A stretch of DNA of 64,000 nucleotides, taken from NCBI GenBank assembly GCA_016200225.1, contig JACQFD010000040.1, positions 62,001 to 126,000 on the forward strand. The letters run 5' to 3'. The stretch is from Planctomycetota bacterium. Lineage in GTDB: Bacteria > Planctomycetota > UBA1135 > JACQFD01. The notes under the pieces are model-generated. The model saw only the letters and a program-made list of their open reading frames with translations, did not search any database and was not told where the DNA came from. The first letter of the stretch is position 1. Every line of letters starts with the position of its first letter. Shown piece after piece: positions 18,070 to 27,096 of the stretch. The position numbers and the translations under genes are program-made.

Positions 18070-19125
18070 ATGAACGCTCCAATTTCTTATGAACCGGAGG
18101 GTCGAAGCGAAGTCGCGCGGCGGCTCCGCGTCGCATCGCGAACGCTTGCGCGACATCGATTTCCCGTCCTCCTCACCGGCGAAATCGGCGCCGGAAAATT
18201 AAGATTCGCGCGATGTTTGCATTCGCTCTCCGAACGTCCGGATCTTCCGTTCCGAATGTACAATTGTGCCGACGATTCGGCGGCATTCCAGGACGCCTGG
18301 CACGACACGCCGGCCGGGGGAATGATGGTGATCGAACATATCGAAGAAGCGTCTGTATCTTTACAAAAAACCGTCGCGCGCACGCTCGCGACCGCGACGC
18401 TCGCGAGGGGAAGCGTGCGCATGGTCGCGACCACGCGGCGCGACCTCGCAATTGAAGTATTGGAATCGCGCATGCAGGCCGATTTGTTCTTCAGGCTTCG
18501 CGTTTATTCTGTAGAAATCGCCCCGCTTCGCGAGCGCAAAGAAGACCTTGGCATCCTCGTGCGCGGCATTCTCGAGGAAATTACAAAAAACAGGGGTATC
18601 GATACTCCCGAACTCACGGCCGAGGCGCTCGACGCGGCCGCCGCGTATCACTGGCCGGGAAACATACGACAATTACGAAACGAGCTGATCCGCTGTGTTT
18701 CGAGAGGAACGCATACGATCGGCAAATCACTACTTTTGGAAGGCCTCGAAACGCGCATTCCGCCGCAGCCGACGCGACTCGACTCGGCGGGAATGGGTCT
18801 GCGCGAGCGCGTCGATGCTTATGAAAAGAAAATGATCGACGAAGCGCTCACCCGAACGTATGGAAATCGCGACCGCGCGGCCACGCTGCTCGGCATCACG
18901 CGGCGGACATTACAAAGAAAACTCGTCTACCACCGTCAGATCGCCGCGGCGGGTCCAATTATTAAGAATCCCGGCGGATCCTTAGCGAATCCCGGCCTCG
19001 CGAATGGAATGCAACAAAACGCGTTTGAGCAAGGGATGACAGGAGACGGACGGCAGATCGCGGGAGAAATGGTCGAAAGCGTCGTCGGCGAAGGGGAGGA
19101 GGGGCTTTCCATCGAAATGGAATAA
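18070..19125 (+). CDS. Degenerate NtrC/Fis-type AAA+ transcriptional regulator
   Basis: 351 residues from the ATG at 18070. The frame extends further upstream but only as basic, non-domain sequence. Like bacterial enhancer-binding proteins it has a Walker A GEIGAGK (37-43), the arginine region LFFRLRVYSVEIAPLRERKEDL (~139-160), YHWPGNIRQLRNEL, and a Fis-type helix-turn-helix GNRDRAATLLGITRRTLQRKL. The GAFTGA loop that contacts sigma-54 is absent, and the Walker B position reads MMVIEHI where DEI is usual. It is therefore unlikely to remodel sigma-54 holoenzyme and may bind DNA as a sigma-54-independent regulator. The last ~48 residues overlap the convergent phosphatase gene and look low in information. 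Confidence 0.78.
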   Translation: MNAPISYEPEGRSEVARRLRVASRTLARHRFPVLLTGEIGAGKLRFARCLHSLSERPDLPFRMYNCADDSAAFQDAWHDTPAGGMMVIEHIEEASVSLQKTVARTLATATLARGSVRMVATTRRDLAIEVLESRMQADLFFRLRVYSVEIAPLRERKEDLGILVRGILEEITKNRGIDTPELTAEALDAAAAYHWPGNIRQLRNELIRCVSRGTHTIGKSLLLEGLETRIPPQPTRLDSAGMGLRERVDAYEKKMIDEALTRTYGNRDRAATLLGITRRTLQRKLVYHRQIAAAGPIIKNPGGSLANPGLANGMQQNAFEQGMTGDGRQIAGEMVESVVGEGEEGLSIEME

Positions 19126-19881
19126 CGCCGCTCCCGCTTCGGAAGCGATCAAGCCCGCCGCGGCGATGTCCCAAATCTTTACGCGCTGCAGAATTCCCGC
19201 GGCGCACGCGCCCGAGGCTACCGATAGCCAGTGCGCGACCGCGCTTCCCAAGACTCGAATCTTACAGTTAAGCGAAATCGCCGCGGCGAGCGCGGGCGGC
19301 ATTCCGGCGGTTTGCGGACTCCATTGCACGCCGACCATGTCGAGGCGGTCGAAGGCGGCGGAACGCGAGGCGATGATATGTAACTTTGAAGCGGCGCGCG
19401 CCGGGCCGGCTCCCGCGGTTCCCCTGCGCCGCCATGCGCCGCCTCCGGCGGCGGCATAATAAATATCCAGATCGCGCGCGTCGAAACAAGCGGCGGCGAT
19501 TGGATTTGTATGATCCATCAGCGCGACCGAGACGGCGAATACGTTCATTCCATGCGCGAAATTCGTGGATCCGTCGATCGGGTCGACCACCCAGGTATAA
19601 CGATCCGGCGCGCCCGACAACCCGGACTCCTCGCCGAGGGCGCGATCGGTAATTTGTAGTTTTCGCAACGCGCGCAGGAGCCTCTTTTCCGTCAATATAT
19701 CCAATTCCGTCACGATGTCGTCGGGGGCCTTTCGTCCGAACGCGGCCGCGAAGTTTCTTGAATGTTGCAATTGCGCGAGCCGGCGCCCCTCGAATTCTAC
19801 AATTCCGGCAAACAAACGGGCCGCCCGAAGGCGGCCCGCGCGCGTGTTCAACCGGCTGCGAATGGCGACATCCGGTTTCAC
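18982..19881 (-). CDS. Inositol monophosphatase family protein
   Basis: 299 residues. Metal-binding signatures are complete: GEESG (~98), WVVDPIDGSTNFAHG (~115-129) and KIWDIAAAGLIASEAGA near the C-terminus. The family hydrolyses inositol-1-phosphate, 3'-phosphoadenosine 5'-phosphate or fructose-1,6-bisphosphate, and the motifs do not separate these. It starts 11 bases after sdhB and is probably co-transcribed with sdhCAB. Its 3' end overlaps the convergent regulator gene by 144 bases. A second, SuhB-like member of the family is at 45.1 kb. Confidence 0.88.
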   Translation of the reverse strand: MKPDVAIRSRLNTRAGRLRAARLFAGIVEFEGRRLAQLQHSRNFAAAFGRKAPDDIVTELDILTEKRLLRALRKLQITDRALGEESGLSGAPDRYTWVVDPIDGSTNFAHGMNVFAVSVALMDHTNPIAAACFDARDLDIYYAAAGGGAWRRRGTAGAGPARAASKLHIIASRSAAFDRLDMVGVQWSPQTAGMPPALAAAISLNCKIRVLGSAVAHWLSVASGACAAGILQRVKIWDIAAAGLIASEAGAALFHFDGKPLLPFADDAFDHFSRDLPSVSCHPLLKRVLLHSIREAGIR

Positions 19882-19892
19882 ATTCTTAATAT

Positions 19893-20660
19893 TTATTTTC
19901 CGAACCAGCTCGTCAGCGCGTGAATGGTAGTATCACGGGCGACGACGGCGATCGAGTCGAGCAGGGGAATTTCCTTCGGACACACCGACGCGCAAACCTG
20001 CGCGCTGCCACAATCTGTAATGCCTCCCGAACCCATGACCGTTTCGAGGCGTTCGCCTTTATTTAGTTTTCCGGTCGGATGCATATTAAAACGGCGCACC
20101 TGGCTCAGCACGGCCGGGCCGATGAACGCGCTTCCGGGACCGTATTGCGGACACGCCTCGACGCAGCAACCGCAGGTCATGCAGCGCGACAATGTATAAG
20201 AAACGAGCTGGTCGTCCTGTGCGTAACGCGGACCGGCGCCGAGCGCGTGCGTGCCGTCGATCGGCACCCACGATTTGGTTTTCTTAAGATCCTCGAACAT
20301 GCGCGAACGGTCGACCTGAAGATCGCGCAGAACTGTAAATTTAGTCATCGGCTCGATCGTGATCGGTTTTTCGAGCGTGTCGACGAGCGTCGAGCAGGCC
20401 TGTCGCGCCCGACCATTAATAATCATCGTGCACGAACCGCAAACCTCTTCGAGACAGTTGACGTCCCATGCGACGGGCGTCGTCTTCGTGCCTTCGACGG
20501 TCACTGGATTTTCCTGAATTTCGAGCAGGCACATATGAACATTCATATTCTGCCGGTGCGGAATCTGAAACACCTCGTAACGCGGCGTCGCGTCGGGGTT
20601 GTCGCGGCGCATGACGCGGACGGAGATGGGCGCGTTCGTGGAGTGACCGTGGCTTTCCAT
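19893..20660 (-). CDS. sdhB: Succinate dehydrogenase / fumarate reductase iron-sulfur subunit
   Basis: 255 residues with three iron-sulfur clusters that carry electrons from the flavoprotein to the membrane subunit. The [2Fe-2S] site is CLEEVCGSC...C, the [4Fe-4S] site is CMTCGCCVEACP, and the third is CGSAQVCASVCP. It lies 71 bases after sdhA in the order sdhC-sdhA-sdhB, the arrangement of the succinate:menaquinone type with a single cytochrome b subunit. Confidence 0.96.
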   Translation of the reverse strand: MESHGHSTNAPISVRVMRRDNPDATPRYEVFQIPHRQNMNVHMCLLEIQENPVTVEGTKTTPVAWDVNCLEEVCGSCTMIINGRARQACSTLVDTLEKPITIEPMTKFTVLRDLQVDRSRMFEDLKKTKSWVPIDGTHALGAGPRYAQDDQLVSYTLSRCMTCGCCVEACPQYGPGSAFIGPAVLSQVRRFNMHPTGKLNKGERLETVMGSGGITDCGSAQVCASVCPKEIPLLDSIAVVARDTTIHALTSWFGK

Positions 20661-20731
20661 AATTGGACGGATCGGTTGTGTTGCGGATCAGTTATTTAAT
20701 AAAAAATTTGATAATTATTTTTGCGGCCGGA

Positions 20732-22555
20732 TCAGTGCGCCGCCGCCGCGGCGCCGCCGGGCTTGGGCGCGTGCTCGGGCAGAACGTCATAACGGCGCTC
20801 GACGGGTTTCTTAAGACTCGTGTCGATGGTTTCGCTAAAATCGAACTTCGGCCCGTCCGGCGTATAACTAGCTTTCGTCGAACGCATCCATTTTTCGTCG
20901 TCGCGGTTCGGAAACGCCGGTTTGAAATGCGCGCCGCGCGACTCGTCGCGCAGCAACGCGCCCTGCGTGATCGCGCGCGAGAGATCGATCATATTTTCGA
21001 GTTCGAGAACATGAATGAGCGATTGATTCGCCCACGGACCCGCGTCGGGCAACGGCGCGCGCGCGAGGCGTTTCTTTAGATCGACGAGCATGCCGTCGGC
21101 TTTCTTTAAACTTTCATTCTCGCGGACAATGGTAACATAACGATTCATGCACTGGCCGAGTTCGCGGCGGATGCCGAACGGATTTTCGTCGCCCGCGCGC
21201 CCGAGGACGTCGTTCACGCGCGATTTTAACTTTTGATTCGTCGCGGCGAGCGCGGCGGCGCTCCGTTCTTTCTTTGCATTGGCCTCCGCCCAAACGAACG
21301 CGTTCACGCCGGAGACCATGCCGCCGAACACGCAGGCGACGAGCGCGTTCGCCCCGAGGCGGTTCGCGCCGTGATATTGATATTCACATTCGCCCGCGGC
21401 GAAGAGCCCCGGAATATTGGTCATTTGTTTATAATCGACCCAGAGTCCGCCCATGGAATAGTGCACGGCGGGCGCGACTTTCATCGGCACTTTGCGCGGG
21501 TCGTGTCCTTTGAATTTTTCGTAAATTTCCAATACGCCGCCGAGTTTCTTAGTTAAATAATCGGGGTCGAGATGCGTCAAATCGAGATAAACCGCCTCTT
21601 CGCCCTCGACGCGGTGTCCGAGCGTCTGCACGATGTGGTGGATTTCGCGCGACGCGACGTCGCGCGGCACGAGGTTGCCGTAGGCCGGATATTTCTCTTC
21701 GAGGAAATACCAACGTTCGGCGGGCGGAATCGTGAGCGGAGCGCGCGTATCCTTTGGGTTCTTCGGAACCCAGACGCGGCCGCCTTCGCCGCGGACCGAC
21801 TCCGACATCAATCGTAACTTATCGGCGCCGCTGATGGCGGTCGGATGGATTTGTATGAATTCGGGATTGCCATAAATCGCACCCTGTTGATAACAACCCG
21901 CGATCGCCGCGCCGGTGTTGACTACAGAATTCGTTCCATAACCGAAAATCGCGCCGAGTCCGCCGGTTGCATAAATCACCGCGTCGGAGGCGAACGAGCG
22001 AATCTCCATATTGCGAAGATCCATCGCCGTCAATCCAACGCAGCGACCCGATTCGTCGATCGAAGGGTAAAACGCCTCCCAGCCCTCGTATTTTGTAATT
22101 TTACCTTCCGCTTCGAATTTGCGGACCTGCTCGTCGAGCGCATATAACAATTGTTGACCCGTGGTCGCGCCCGCGTGCGCCGTGCGATGGTGGAGCGTTC
22201 CGCCGAATCTTCGGAATTCGATCAATCCCTCGGCCGTGCGCGTGAACGGAACCCCCATGCGGTCGAACATATAAATAATGTTCGGCGCGGCGTCGCACAT
22301 GTCGCGAACCGGCGGCTGGTGCGCGAGGAAGTCGCCGCCCTTGACCGTATCGATAAAATGAAGTCCGGGGGAGTCGCCTTCGCCTTTTGTATTCACCGCG
22401 CCGTTGATGCCGCCCTGCGCGCAGACAGAGTGCGACCGTTTCACGGGAACGATGGATAACAGATCCACCAACGCGCCGAATTCCGCAATTTTGATGGCCG
22501 CCATGAGGCCGGCAAGACCGCCGCCGACGACGATGACACGAGGCTGATTCGCCAT
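20732..22555 (-). CDS. sdhA: Succinate dehydrogenase / fumarate reductase flavoprotein subunit
   Basis: 607 residues. It has the FAD Rossmann motif VVGGGLAGLMAA, the SHSVCAQGGINGA region carrying the His that binds FAD covalently, HRTAHAGATTGQQLLYALDEQ, the catalytic SVRGEGGRVWVPKNPKD and the C-terminal FAD-binding HYSMGGLWVDY...LFAAGECEYQYHGANRLGAN. It oxidises succinate to fumarate at the cytoplasmic face of the membrane, or runs the reverse reaction. An Ala/Pro/Gly tail at the C-terminus is unusual but harmless-looking. Confidence 0.97.
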   Translation of the reverse strand: MANQPRVIVVGGGLAGLMAAIKIAEFGALVDLLSIVPVKRSHSVCAQGGINGAVNTKGEGDSPGLHFIDTVKGGDFLAHQPPVRDMCDAAPNIIYMFDRMGVPFTRTAEGLIEFRRFGGTLHHRTAHAGATTGQQLLYALDEQVRKFEAEGKITKYEGWEAFYPSIDESGRCVGLTAMDLRNMEIRSFASDAVIYATGGLGAIFGYGTNSVVNTGAAIAGCYQQGAIYGNPEFIQIHPTAISGADKLRLMSESVRGEGGRVWVPKNPKDTRAPLTIPPAERWYFLEEKYPAYGNLVPRDVASREIHHIVQTLGHRVEGEEAVYLDLTHLDPDYLTKKLGGVLEIYEKFKGHDPRKVPMKVAPAVHYSMGGLWVDYKQMTNIPGLFAAGECEYQYHGANRLGANALVACVFGGMVSGVNAFVWAEANAKKERSAAALAATNQKLKSRVNDVLGRAGDENPFGIRRELGQCMNRYVTIVRENESLKKADGMLVDLKKRLARAPLPDAGPWANQSLIHVLELENMIDLSRAITQGALLRDESRGAHFKPAFPNRDDEKWMRSTKASYTPDGPKFDFSETIDTSLKKPVERRYDVLPEHAPKPGGAAAAAH

Positions 22556-22614
22556 GGAATGTTATAGAGTTATGATTAAATATTACGGATGGTTTCGTCG
22601 ATTGAATTTACAAT

Positions 22615-23280
22615 TTATGCGCGGAACGCGAACGCCGACAGCATGCCGAGGACGAAAAGTCCGAGTCCGACGGCGATGCCGCACTGATTCATACATTTCT
22701 GCGCGCGCGGCGAAACCGTGATTCCCCACGAAATGCAAAATAACGGCACGCCGTTGCCGAGGTGAAACGCCGTCGCGGCGACGCCGATCAGATAGGCGAC
22801 GAACCAGAACGCCGATTGAAACAGTTTCTGAACTTCCTGAAATGCAATCGTCTCGAACGCCGCTTCGTGGCTGTGAAATCGGAATTGTAATAAATGGAAA
22901 ACGACAAATATAAACGTGATCACACCCGTCGCGCGCTGCATCACATACATCCAGTTGCGCGCTTTCGGATAATTCGGCGCCGTGATGCGCCCCTCGGCCG
23001 CGATCCACATGCCAAGCACGCCGTGGAACAGCAGCGGCAGAAATATCATAAATATTTCGAGGCCGAGCACGAACGGCATGCCCCGCAGAAAGGCCACCGT
23101 TCTATTGTAGTGTTCAGCGCCGCCTTCGCCGACTGCCGAAAAATTCGAGACCATGTGCTCGACGAAAAACGCCCCAAGCGGAACGATTCCGGTCAACGAG
23201 TGGAGTTTTCTTAGTAAGAAATGATGCTTCTCTGTAATTCCGGCTGCGGCCGGCGGTGCAGAAGTGGCATTCGAGCTCAT
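22615..23280 (-). CDS. sdhC: Succinate dehydrogenase cytochrome b subunit
   Basis: 221 residues with five hydrophobic helices, as in the single-subunit diheme cytochrome b558 type. Several helix His residues suit heme ligation: KLHSLTG, VEHMVSN, LLFHGVLG, VFHLLQF and AFHLGNG. It anchors SdhAB and passes electrons to quinone, usually menaquinone in this arrangement. First gene of sdhCAB with a 59-base gap to sdhA. Confidence 0.93.
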   Translation of the reverse strand: MSSNATSAPPAAAGITEKHHFLLRKLHSLTGIVPLGAFFVEHMVSNFSAVGEGGAEHYNRTVAFLRGMPFVLGLEIFMIFLPLLFHGVLGMWIAAEGRITAPNYPKARNWMYVMQRATGVITFIFVVFHLLQFRFHSHEAAFETIAFQEVQKLFQSAFWFVAYLIGVAATAFHLGNGVPLFCISWGITVSPRAQKCMNQCGIAVGLGLFVLGMLSAFAFRA

Positions 23281-23488
23281 GCACGATCAAGGATTGGAAA
23301 GAAAACTATGGAAGGAAAACGCGGGTTGAGAGCGGTGACGCCAACGGATTTTGCGCCTCAAGGAGCATGCCCAACGTGGCCGCTCTCTCGGAGGCCTGAA
23401 TTCACCGCGGAATCCTCGGCATTGGGAAGGGTAAATTCAACATCCACGGCCGCGTTCCGATATCGGGCCCAACTACTAATATAAAAGC

Positions 23489-24178
23489 GTGCGAGCTCTG
23501 CCCCGAACCAACCGGCCGATCACGATCCATTGGATCCGCCACGGCGAGGTCGAACTCGACGGGGGAGTTGAACGCGTTTATGGCGACATGGAAATGCCGC
23601 TCAGCGCGCGCGGAATTCAACAATTGGAGGATGTCGCGGCGGATTTGCAACAAGACGATCCGCGACTATCGGCGGTCTATGCGAGCAATCTCGGCCGCGC
23701 GATCGCGGGAGCCACATCGATTGCAAAATTGCAGAATTTAACGATTCGCGTCGAGCCGGCGTTTCGCGAAATTTATCGCGGCGCTTGGCGCGGCCTCACG
23801 TGGCCTGAAGTCGAGGCGCGTTTTCCCGGGGGCGCGCGACGATTTGTAACCGAGTCGACGACCTATCGCGATCACGGCGGGGAGACGATGGACGACGTCG
23901 AACGCCGCGCCATCGACGGCTGGTCGAGAATTCTTAATGATAATCATGAAAAACCCGGCGGCGCGATCGCGGTCGTTTCGCATTCGTGGATCGTCCGCGT
24001 CGTGATCGCGCGCGTGCTCGGGCTCGACGCGGCGGGGGCCCTCAGGATCAGTAGCAATCCCGGTTCGATATCGACGATCGATGGCGACGCGTCCGGATGG
24101 CGGATTATCTGTATTAATCGATCCGTGATCGCCCGAACGCGCCCGACGACCGACGAAACTCCACGTCCGACCGGCTGA
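23489..24178 (+). CDS. Histidine phosphatase (phosphoglycerate mutase-like)
   Basis: 229 residues from a GTG start. The phospho-histidine motif IRHGE is at residues 16-20, ASNLGRAIAGA supplies the second Arg, FREIYRGAWRGLTWPE the acidic residue, and VVSHSWIVRVV the second catalytic His. The fold covers phosphoglycerate mutases, alpha-ribazole phosphatase (CobC) and others. A CobC role would suit the B12 theme at 39-42 kb, but nothing here proves it. The 3' end overlaps the convergent CoA-transferase gene by 65 bases. Confidence 0.88.
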   Translation: MRALPRTNRPITIHWIRHGEVELDGGVERVYGDMEMPLSARGIQQLEDVAADLQQDDPRLSAVYASNLGRAIAGATSIAKLQNLTIRVEPAFREIYRGAWRGLTWPEVEARFPGGARRFVTESTTYRDHGGETMDDVERRAIDGWSRILNDNHEKPGGAIAVVSHSWIVRVVIARVLGLDAAGALRISSNPGSISTIDGDASGWRIICINRSVIARTRPTTDETPRPTG

Positions 24179-25382
24179 GGCCGAGCCACGATTGTAAGCA
24201 TGCGTCCGTGTCGCCTCCGAGGTTGGAGGGCGCGGTCGAAGGATAATGAACCTCGCCGTTGAATTTCACGGGGAAGGCCATGCGCGGAATTCTCGCCGGT
24301 TCCCCGTCCGCGTCGTCGAATTGTATCATTCCGCGGCGGGCGTACGCGGGATCGCGGATCGCCTCGAGAATGCTTGAAACCGGCTCGGCGGGAACGCCGG
24401 CTGCGCGCAGGCGGTCGAGCCACTTCGCGCGCGAATCCTTACGAAAATGCGGGCGTAAAATATGATCGAGCGCGTCGCGGTTCGCGACGCGGGCGTTTGA
24501 ATTGTTAAATCGAACGTCGGCCGCAAGCGCGTCGAGCGCCGCGGCGCGCAAGAAGGGGAGCCAGAACTTTTCTGTAAAAACAGCGACAACAAATGGACGG
24601 TCGCTGGCTTCATAGACATCGTAGGGCGCGGCGCTCCGATGCGCCGAGCCGATGCAGCCGGGGGACTCACCCGACAACACCGCGAGGGGAACCCAGTTTC
24701 CAAGCAGCGCCACCTGCGCGTCGAGAAGCGATATATCCAAAAACTCCCCCGCGGCCGCCGTTTTATGTGTAGTATCGTGCCCGGCCGCGTTTGCGTGCGC
24801 TTTTTCGCGCCGCAGGAGACATGCTAACAATGCAATGGCGCCATAAAACGAACCCGCGAGGTCGCCCATCGGAATTGCAAGTCTTGCCGGAGCGGTGCCG
24901 CGTTGGCCGTTGAGCGACATGGTTCCGCCGCGCGCCTGAGTACACAAATCGAACGAAGGTTGTTCGCGATCGTTTTCATCGGCGTCGGCGCCAAACGCGG
25001 AAATAGATACGTGTAAAATCGCGGGATTCGTGCGTTTCAGAGCCTCGGCCGAAAGTCCGATGCGCTCCATGACGCCGGCGCGAAAGTTATCAATCACGAC
25101 ATCGGCCTTTGCGCAAAGCGCGAGCGCGACCTCGCGACCGGAATCTGATTTGAGATCCAGAACCACGGATTTCTTGCCTTGATTGCACCCGTGGAAATAA
25201 TAAGAAACGCCCAGCGCATTCGGCGCGCCCTGATTTCGAGTGGAATCGCCGTCGGGAGGCGGCTCGATTTTGATGACTTCCGCGCCAAGCGACGCGAGCA
25301 TTTCTGTTAAATAAGGACCGGCAAGCACACGCGTGAAATCGAGCACGCGCAGCCCAGCAAGCGGAGGCGAATTCGAGAGCAT
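24114..25382 (-). CDS. Class III CoA-transferase (CaiB/BaiF family)
   Basis: 422 residues. The N-terminal LRVLDFTRVLAGPYLTEMLASLGAEVIKIE and the following KSVVLDLKSDSGR, DVVIDNFRAGVMERIGL and IPMGDLAGS, with the likely catalytic Asp, are typical of the family. These enzymes move CoA between carboxylic acids. Donor and acceptor cannot be told from the sequence, and no substrate-linked gene stands next to it. Divergent from the Gfo/Idh/MocA gene. Confidence 0.92.
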   Translation of the reverse strand: MLSNSPPLAGLRVLDFTRVLAGPYLTEMLASLGAEVIKIEPPPDGDSTRNQGAPNALGVSYYFHGCNQGKKSVVLDLKSDSGREVALALCAKADVVIDNFRAGVMERIGLSAEALKRTNPAILHVSISAFGADADENDREQPSFDLCTQARGGTMSLNGQRGTAPARLAIPMGDLAGSFYGAIALLACLLRREKAHANAAGHDTTHKTAAAGEFLDISLLDAQVALLGNWVPLAVLSGESPGCIGSAHRSAAPYDVYEASDRPFVVAVFTEKFWLPFLRAAALDALAADVRFNNSNARVANRDALDHILRPHFRKDSRAKWLDRLRAAGVPAEPVSSILEAIRDPAYARRGMIQFDDADGEPARIPRMAFPVKFNGEVHYPSTAPSNLGGDTDACLQSWLGLSRSDVEFRRSSGAFGRSRID

Positions 25383-25608
25383 CGACCGATGCTACAAATC
25401 ACAAACCTTTTCCACATGGGTTTTTCAGACCGCCCGGTGGAAAAGTCCACGCGATGGAAGTTCTTTCGAGGAAAGCGTTTCAGCGAAGTCGTTCGCAGGC
25501 TCTCAGGGAAATAACGCAACAGAATATCCATTATCGGACGTTGCGCGTCAAGTGGCGCTTGGGTCGCATCGCAGAGTGTCGATATACTCATCTCTCGGAA
25601 ACGTCTCT

Positions 25609-27096
25609 ATGAATCATGACCCGCGCTTTCCATCGCGCCGTGACTTCATGTTTGGCGGCATTCAAATGTCCGTCGCAGGAATGCATGGCGAATCATTAAC
25701 GATTGTCGACCGTTTGATCGCATCGCTGCGGAGCCAGGATCCGCAAACGGGATCAAAACCTTCCGTTGGCGGCCGGGTTTCGGGGCCGCCCATCGGCGTT
25801 GCTTTCATCGGTGTCGGCGCGCGCGGGAGTCATTTGTTAAGAACCCACGGCTTCTGGCCGGATTCGGAACTCATAAAGATTGGCGCGACAAAGGCTCCGT
25901 TCGACATGATTCCCAATACGGACGTGCGTGCTATTTGTGATGTTTATAAAGGGCACCTTGTGCGCGCGGGCGCCACAGTCGAAAAATATACAAAGCGCCT
26001 GCCTCGGCTGACCGCGGACTGGCGCGATGTGATCGCGGACAAGTCGATCGACGCCGTATATATTGCAACCGCGGACGTCTGGCATGGTCCAATCGCGATT
26101 GCGGCGGTTGAAGCCGGCAAGCACGTTTATGTGGAAAAGTGCATGACGCAAACCGTCGAGGAGGCGAAGCGGCTTCGCGATGCGGCTCGAAAGTCCAAAT
26201 CGCTCGTTGTCCAGGTCGGGCATCAAAATCGCCACAATTCTTATCAGCAGATTCTTGCAAAGTTAGTTAAAGACGGCGTCCTCGGAAAAGTATCCGTAAT
26301 ACAGACGGCGCTCGGACGCAACACGCCGGAAGGCGCGTACGCATTGCCCATCCTGGCGCGGATCGAGGCCGATCCCGAGGCCATCGCATGGGATTCTTAT
26401 ATTCCGAAGGGCGTCGAAGTCCCCCGCAGGTCGGACCGATTGTTTAATTGGAGAAAATACTGGAGCTTTAGCACGGGAATCTCCGGCGACCTGCTCAGCC
26501 ACGAAGTGGATGCCGCGAACATGGTTCTGGATCTGGACATTCCCGACCAGGTGACGGCGTCAGGCGGAATCTATGCTCATAAAGACGGACGCGAAACTCC
26601 GGATGTTTATTCGGTCATTCACGATTATCGCGATCGCGAGTTGTCGCTTACGTACAATGCGACGCTTTCGAATTCGTTCGAGCGAAAGTCTTTATTTTTG
26701 GGTAGTGACGCGACGGCGGTTCTAGGTTTCGATTTGAACGTTTATCCCGACTTCGGTTCGACGCGATACGCCGCGGAACTCGCATCGAGAAAGTTAAATC
26801 CCGACAATCCTTTCATACAATTCCAAGGTCCCGCGCACGACCCAAGATTGAAGACGTCGCCGACGCTCGCATGGGCCGACAACAAAGGCTTGACGTTCAC
26901 GGTCGTCAATGGAAAACGTTATGACGTAACCCGGAAAGCCATTGAAGAGTTTCATGAGAATATTCAGAAGAACGGCAAACCGCTTTGCGGCGTGGATGAA
27001 GGATTCAAGGTGGCCGTCGCCTGCCACATGGGGACGGCGTCCTATCGCGAGAAACGGCCCGTGCGATGGGATCGCGAAAGCGAAAAGATCGTTTAG
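25609..27096 (+). CDS. Tat-exported Gfo/Idh/MocA-family oxidoreductase
   Basis: 495 residues from the ATG at 25609, chosen because a twin-arginine signal (SRRDFMFGG) follows at once. The frame upstream is only non-coding-like extension. The dinucleotide-binding part starts IGVAFIGVGARGSHLL, with VRAICDVY, DAVYIATADVWHGPIAIAAVEAGKHVYVEKCM (Lys of the active-site EKP-type motif retained) and VQVGHQNRHN. These oxidoreductases act on sugars and inositols with NAD(P), often bound before export. Many Planctomycetota carry large exported families of this kind. The last four bases overlap the convergent apbE gene. Confidence 0.92.
   Translation: MNHDPRFPSRRDFMFGGIQMSVAGMHGESLTIVDRLIASLRSQDPQTGSKPSVGGRVSGPPIGVAFIGVGARGSHLLRTHGFWPDSELIKIGATKAPFDMIPNTDVRAICDVYKGHLVRAGATVEKYTKRLPRLTADWRDVIADKSIDAVYIATADVWHGPIAIAAVEAGKHVYVEKCMTQTVEEAKRLRDAARKSKSLVVQVGHQNRHNSYQQILAKLVKDGVLGKVSVIQTALGRNTPEGAYALPILARIEADPEAIAWDSYIPKGVEVPRRSDRLFNWRKYWSFSTGISGDLLSHEVDAANMVLDLDIPDQVTASGGIYAHKDGRETPDVYSVIHDYRDRELSLTYNATLSNSFERKSLFLGSDATAVLGFDLNVYPDFGSTRYAAELASRKLNPDNPFIQFQGPAHDPRLKTSPTLAWADNKGLTFTVVNGKRYDVTRKAIEEFHENIQKNGKPLCGVDEGFKVAVACHMGTASYREKRPVRWDRESEKIV

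Noticed and set aside
20079-20699. 206-codon plus-strand open frame opposite sdhB
   Set aside because: Antisense to an unmistakable iron-sulfur subunit. Composition (Arg/His-rich) is that of a frame shadow.
25407-25445. 9-bp inverted repeat cttttccac/gtggaaaag upstream of the CoA-transferase gene
   Set aside because: Arms are 21 bases apart with no T run or known operator pattern. A match of this size is expected by chance in an intergenic region, so it was not listed as a regulatory site.
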